Below, one piece after another: positions 5,683 to 6,216 of a DNA stretch of 6,216 bases. The stretch spans positions 1 through 6,216 of the forward strand of contig JAODAU010000279.1 of NCBI GenBank assembly GCA_025463615.1, in the 5' to 3' direction. Positions within the stretch are counted from its first letter, which is position 1, and every line of letters starts with the position of its first letter. Below the pieces are notes generated by a model that was not told where the DNA came from, did not search any database, and worked only from the letters and a program-made list of their open reading frames with translations. The position numbers were made by a program, and so were the translations under genes. The stretch is from Microbacteriaceae bacterium. GTDB lineage: Bacteria; Actinomycetota; Actinomycetes; Actinomycetales; Microbacteriaceae.

Positions 5683-5688
5683 AGGCTA
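5683..5688 (-). promoter_or_regulatory. Candidate leaderless -10 element before ohr
   Basis: TAGCCT on the minus strand ends exactly 6 bases before the ATG at 5676 (spacer GAATCA). The leader has no purine-rich Shine-Dalgarno. No convincing -35 is found 16-18 bases upstream, where the sequence is G/C-rich. Confidence 0.45.
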
Positions 5689-5722
5689 ACCCCGCGCGGC
5701 TGGGCGTCGGTCGCCGGGGCAG

Positions 5723-5740
5723 TCGAAGCCGCCCCTTCGA
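5723..5740. promoter_or_regulatory. Short dyad TCGAAG-N6-CTTCGA in the ohr/methyltransferase spacer
   Basis: Perfect 6-base arms (5723-5728 and 5735-5740) with a 6-base loop lie midway between the two divergent starts, and the right arm overlaps the first tandem repeat unit. This could be a regulator site for either gene, or just part of the repeat. Confidence 0.3.
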
Positions 5741-5778
5741 GAACCTCAGGGACCGCCCTTCGCGAACCGCAGGGACCG
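5733..5778. repeat. Two tandem 23-base repeats upstream of the methyltransferase gene
   Basis: Units at 5733-5755 and 5756-5778 are directly adjacent and agree at 21 of 23 positions, differing at unit positions 8 and 13. Each begins CCCTTCG and ends CAGGGACCG. The unit resembles, from memory, a short CCCTTCG...CAGGGACC repeat scattered in intergenic regions of many high-GC actinobacteria. The second unit ends 8 bases before the -10-like GATAAT of the methyltransferase gene. Confidence 0.85.
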
Positions 5779-5786
5779 GGTAGCGG

Positions 5787-5792
5787 GATAAT
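5787..5792 (+). promoter_or_regulatory. Candidate leaderless -10 element before the methyltransferase gene
   Basis: GATAAT matches the TATAAT consensus at 5 of 6 positions and ends 6 bases before the ATG at 5799. It is the strongest of the four such elements in the window. The purines in CGAGGC before the ATG are too close for a normal ribosome binding site. No -35 match is evident. Confidence 0.5.
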
Positions 5793-5798
5793 CGAGGC

Positions 5799-6216
5799 AT
5801 GGCCGACTTCGACGACCTCATCGCCGAGGGCGAGAGCGTGCCCACCGAGGGCTGGGACTTCTCCTGGTTCGACGGCCGCGCCATCGAGGAGCGCACCAGC
5901 TGGGGCTACTCGCGCCTGCTGCCTCAGCGCTACGCGAGCGCGATCGCCGTGCTGGACCTCGAGACCGGCGGCGGCGAGGTCTTCTCCGAGGCACTGGCCG
6001 CGACGCCCGTCGCGCCCGCGATCGTGGCCGCCACCGAGTCGTGGGAGCCGAACCTCGAGCTGGCGCGGGCGGCCCTGGCGCCGTGGCGGGCCGACGTGCA
6101 CAACATCGCGGATGCCGCGGACCTCCCCTTCCCCGACGCGACCTTCGATGTCGTCTCGAGCCGGCATCCCACCTTCACCCGGTTCGACGAGATCGCGCGG
6201 GTGCTGCGTCCCGGCG
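5799..6216 (+). CDS. Class I SAM-dependent methyltransferase (3' truncated)
   Basis: Transfers a methyl group from S-adenosylmethionine to an unknown acceptor, probably in the cytosol. The first 139 codons are present and the frame runs off the right edge. Residues 15-37 (PTEGWDFSWFDGR, then SWGY) are a conserved lead-in known from actinobacterial methyltransferases of this kind. The Rossmann SAM-binding motif I is VLDLETGGGE (51-60). VAATESWEPNLELAR (76-90) forms strand 2 with the acidic Glu80 expected to bind the ribose. ADLPFPDATFDVV (107-119) is motif II/post-II, and EIARVLRPG (131-139) is the usual motif III. Motif I has Glu in the place where many relatives carry Gly. ATG at 5799 is the best start; it has no proper Shine-Dalgarno but a GATAAT hexamer 6 bases upstream. 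It is divergent from ohr. The substrate cannot be inferred. Confidence 0.9.
   Translation, partial: MADFDDLIAEGESVPTEGWDFSWFDGRAIEERTSWGYSRLLPQRYASAIAVLDLETGGGEVFSEALAATPVAPAIVAATESWEPNLELARAALAPWRADVHNIADAADLPFPDATFDVVSSRHPTFTRFDEIARVLRPG

Noticed and set aside
5253..6167. 304-residue minus-strand frame spanning ohr and the methyltransferase gene
   Set aside because: It is antisense to the methyltransferase and out of frame with ohr, crosses the divergent spacer and tandem repeats, and its translation is low-complexity.

Overview
The window looks like chromosome from a high-GC Gram-positive bacterium, most likely an actinobacterium of the Microbacteriaceae type. This is inferred from the strongly G/C-ending codons, the frequent GATGCC/GCATCC words, the likely leaderless starts, and the gene content. 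No 16S or other marker is present, so the family is a guess.

Layout: the 3' part of purL (+) enters from the left edge. Converging on it is a two-gene minus-strand unit, visibly richer in A/T than its surroundings. It contains a MauE/DoxX-type membrane protein with a Cys-Gly-Cys motif, followed 3 bases later by a gene for a Tat-exported, cysteine-rich peptide precursor. The 63-residue C-terminal part of that precursor has 12 cysteines and resembles the halocin C8-like bacteriocin domain. Its reading frame is broken by one in-frame TAG between the signal peptide and the rest. A 204-base divergent spacer with a long dyad follows. Next come a YCII/DGPF-domain protein (+) and a small two-helix membrane protein (+), each followed by a copy of the same palindromic repeat. 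Then a minus-strand group is read in the order ohr (organic hydroperoxide resistance), AroQ-type chorismate mutase, and short-chain dehydrogenase, the last two overlapping by 4 bases. A divergent spacer with a 23-base tandem repeat leads to a class I SAM-dependent methyltransferase (+), cut by the right edge.

How the parts fit: purL, ohr, the chorismate mutase, the SDR and the methyltransferase look like ordinary chromosomal genes. The accessory part is the MauE plus cysteine-rich precursor pair. A redox-type membrane protein next to an exported peptide with 12 cysteines suggests disulfide formation of a secreted antimicrobial peptide, but the amber codon means this copy may be dead, mis-sequenced or read through. 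Several starts (small membrane protein, chorismate mutase, ohr, methyltransferase) have a -10-like hexamer ending exactly 6 bases before ATG and no usable Shine-Dalgarno, which points to leaderless mRNAs.
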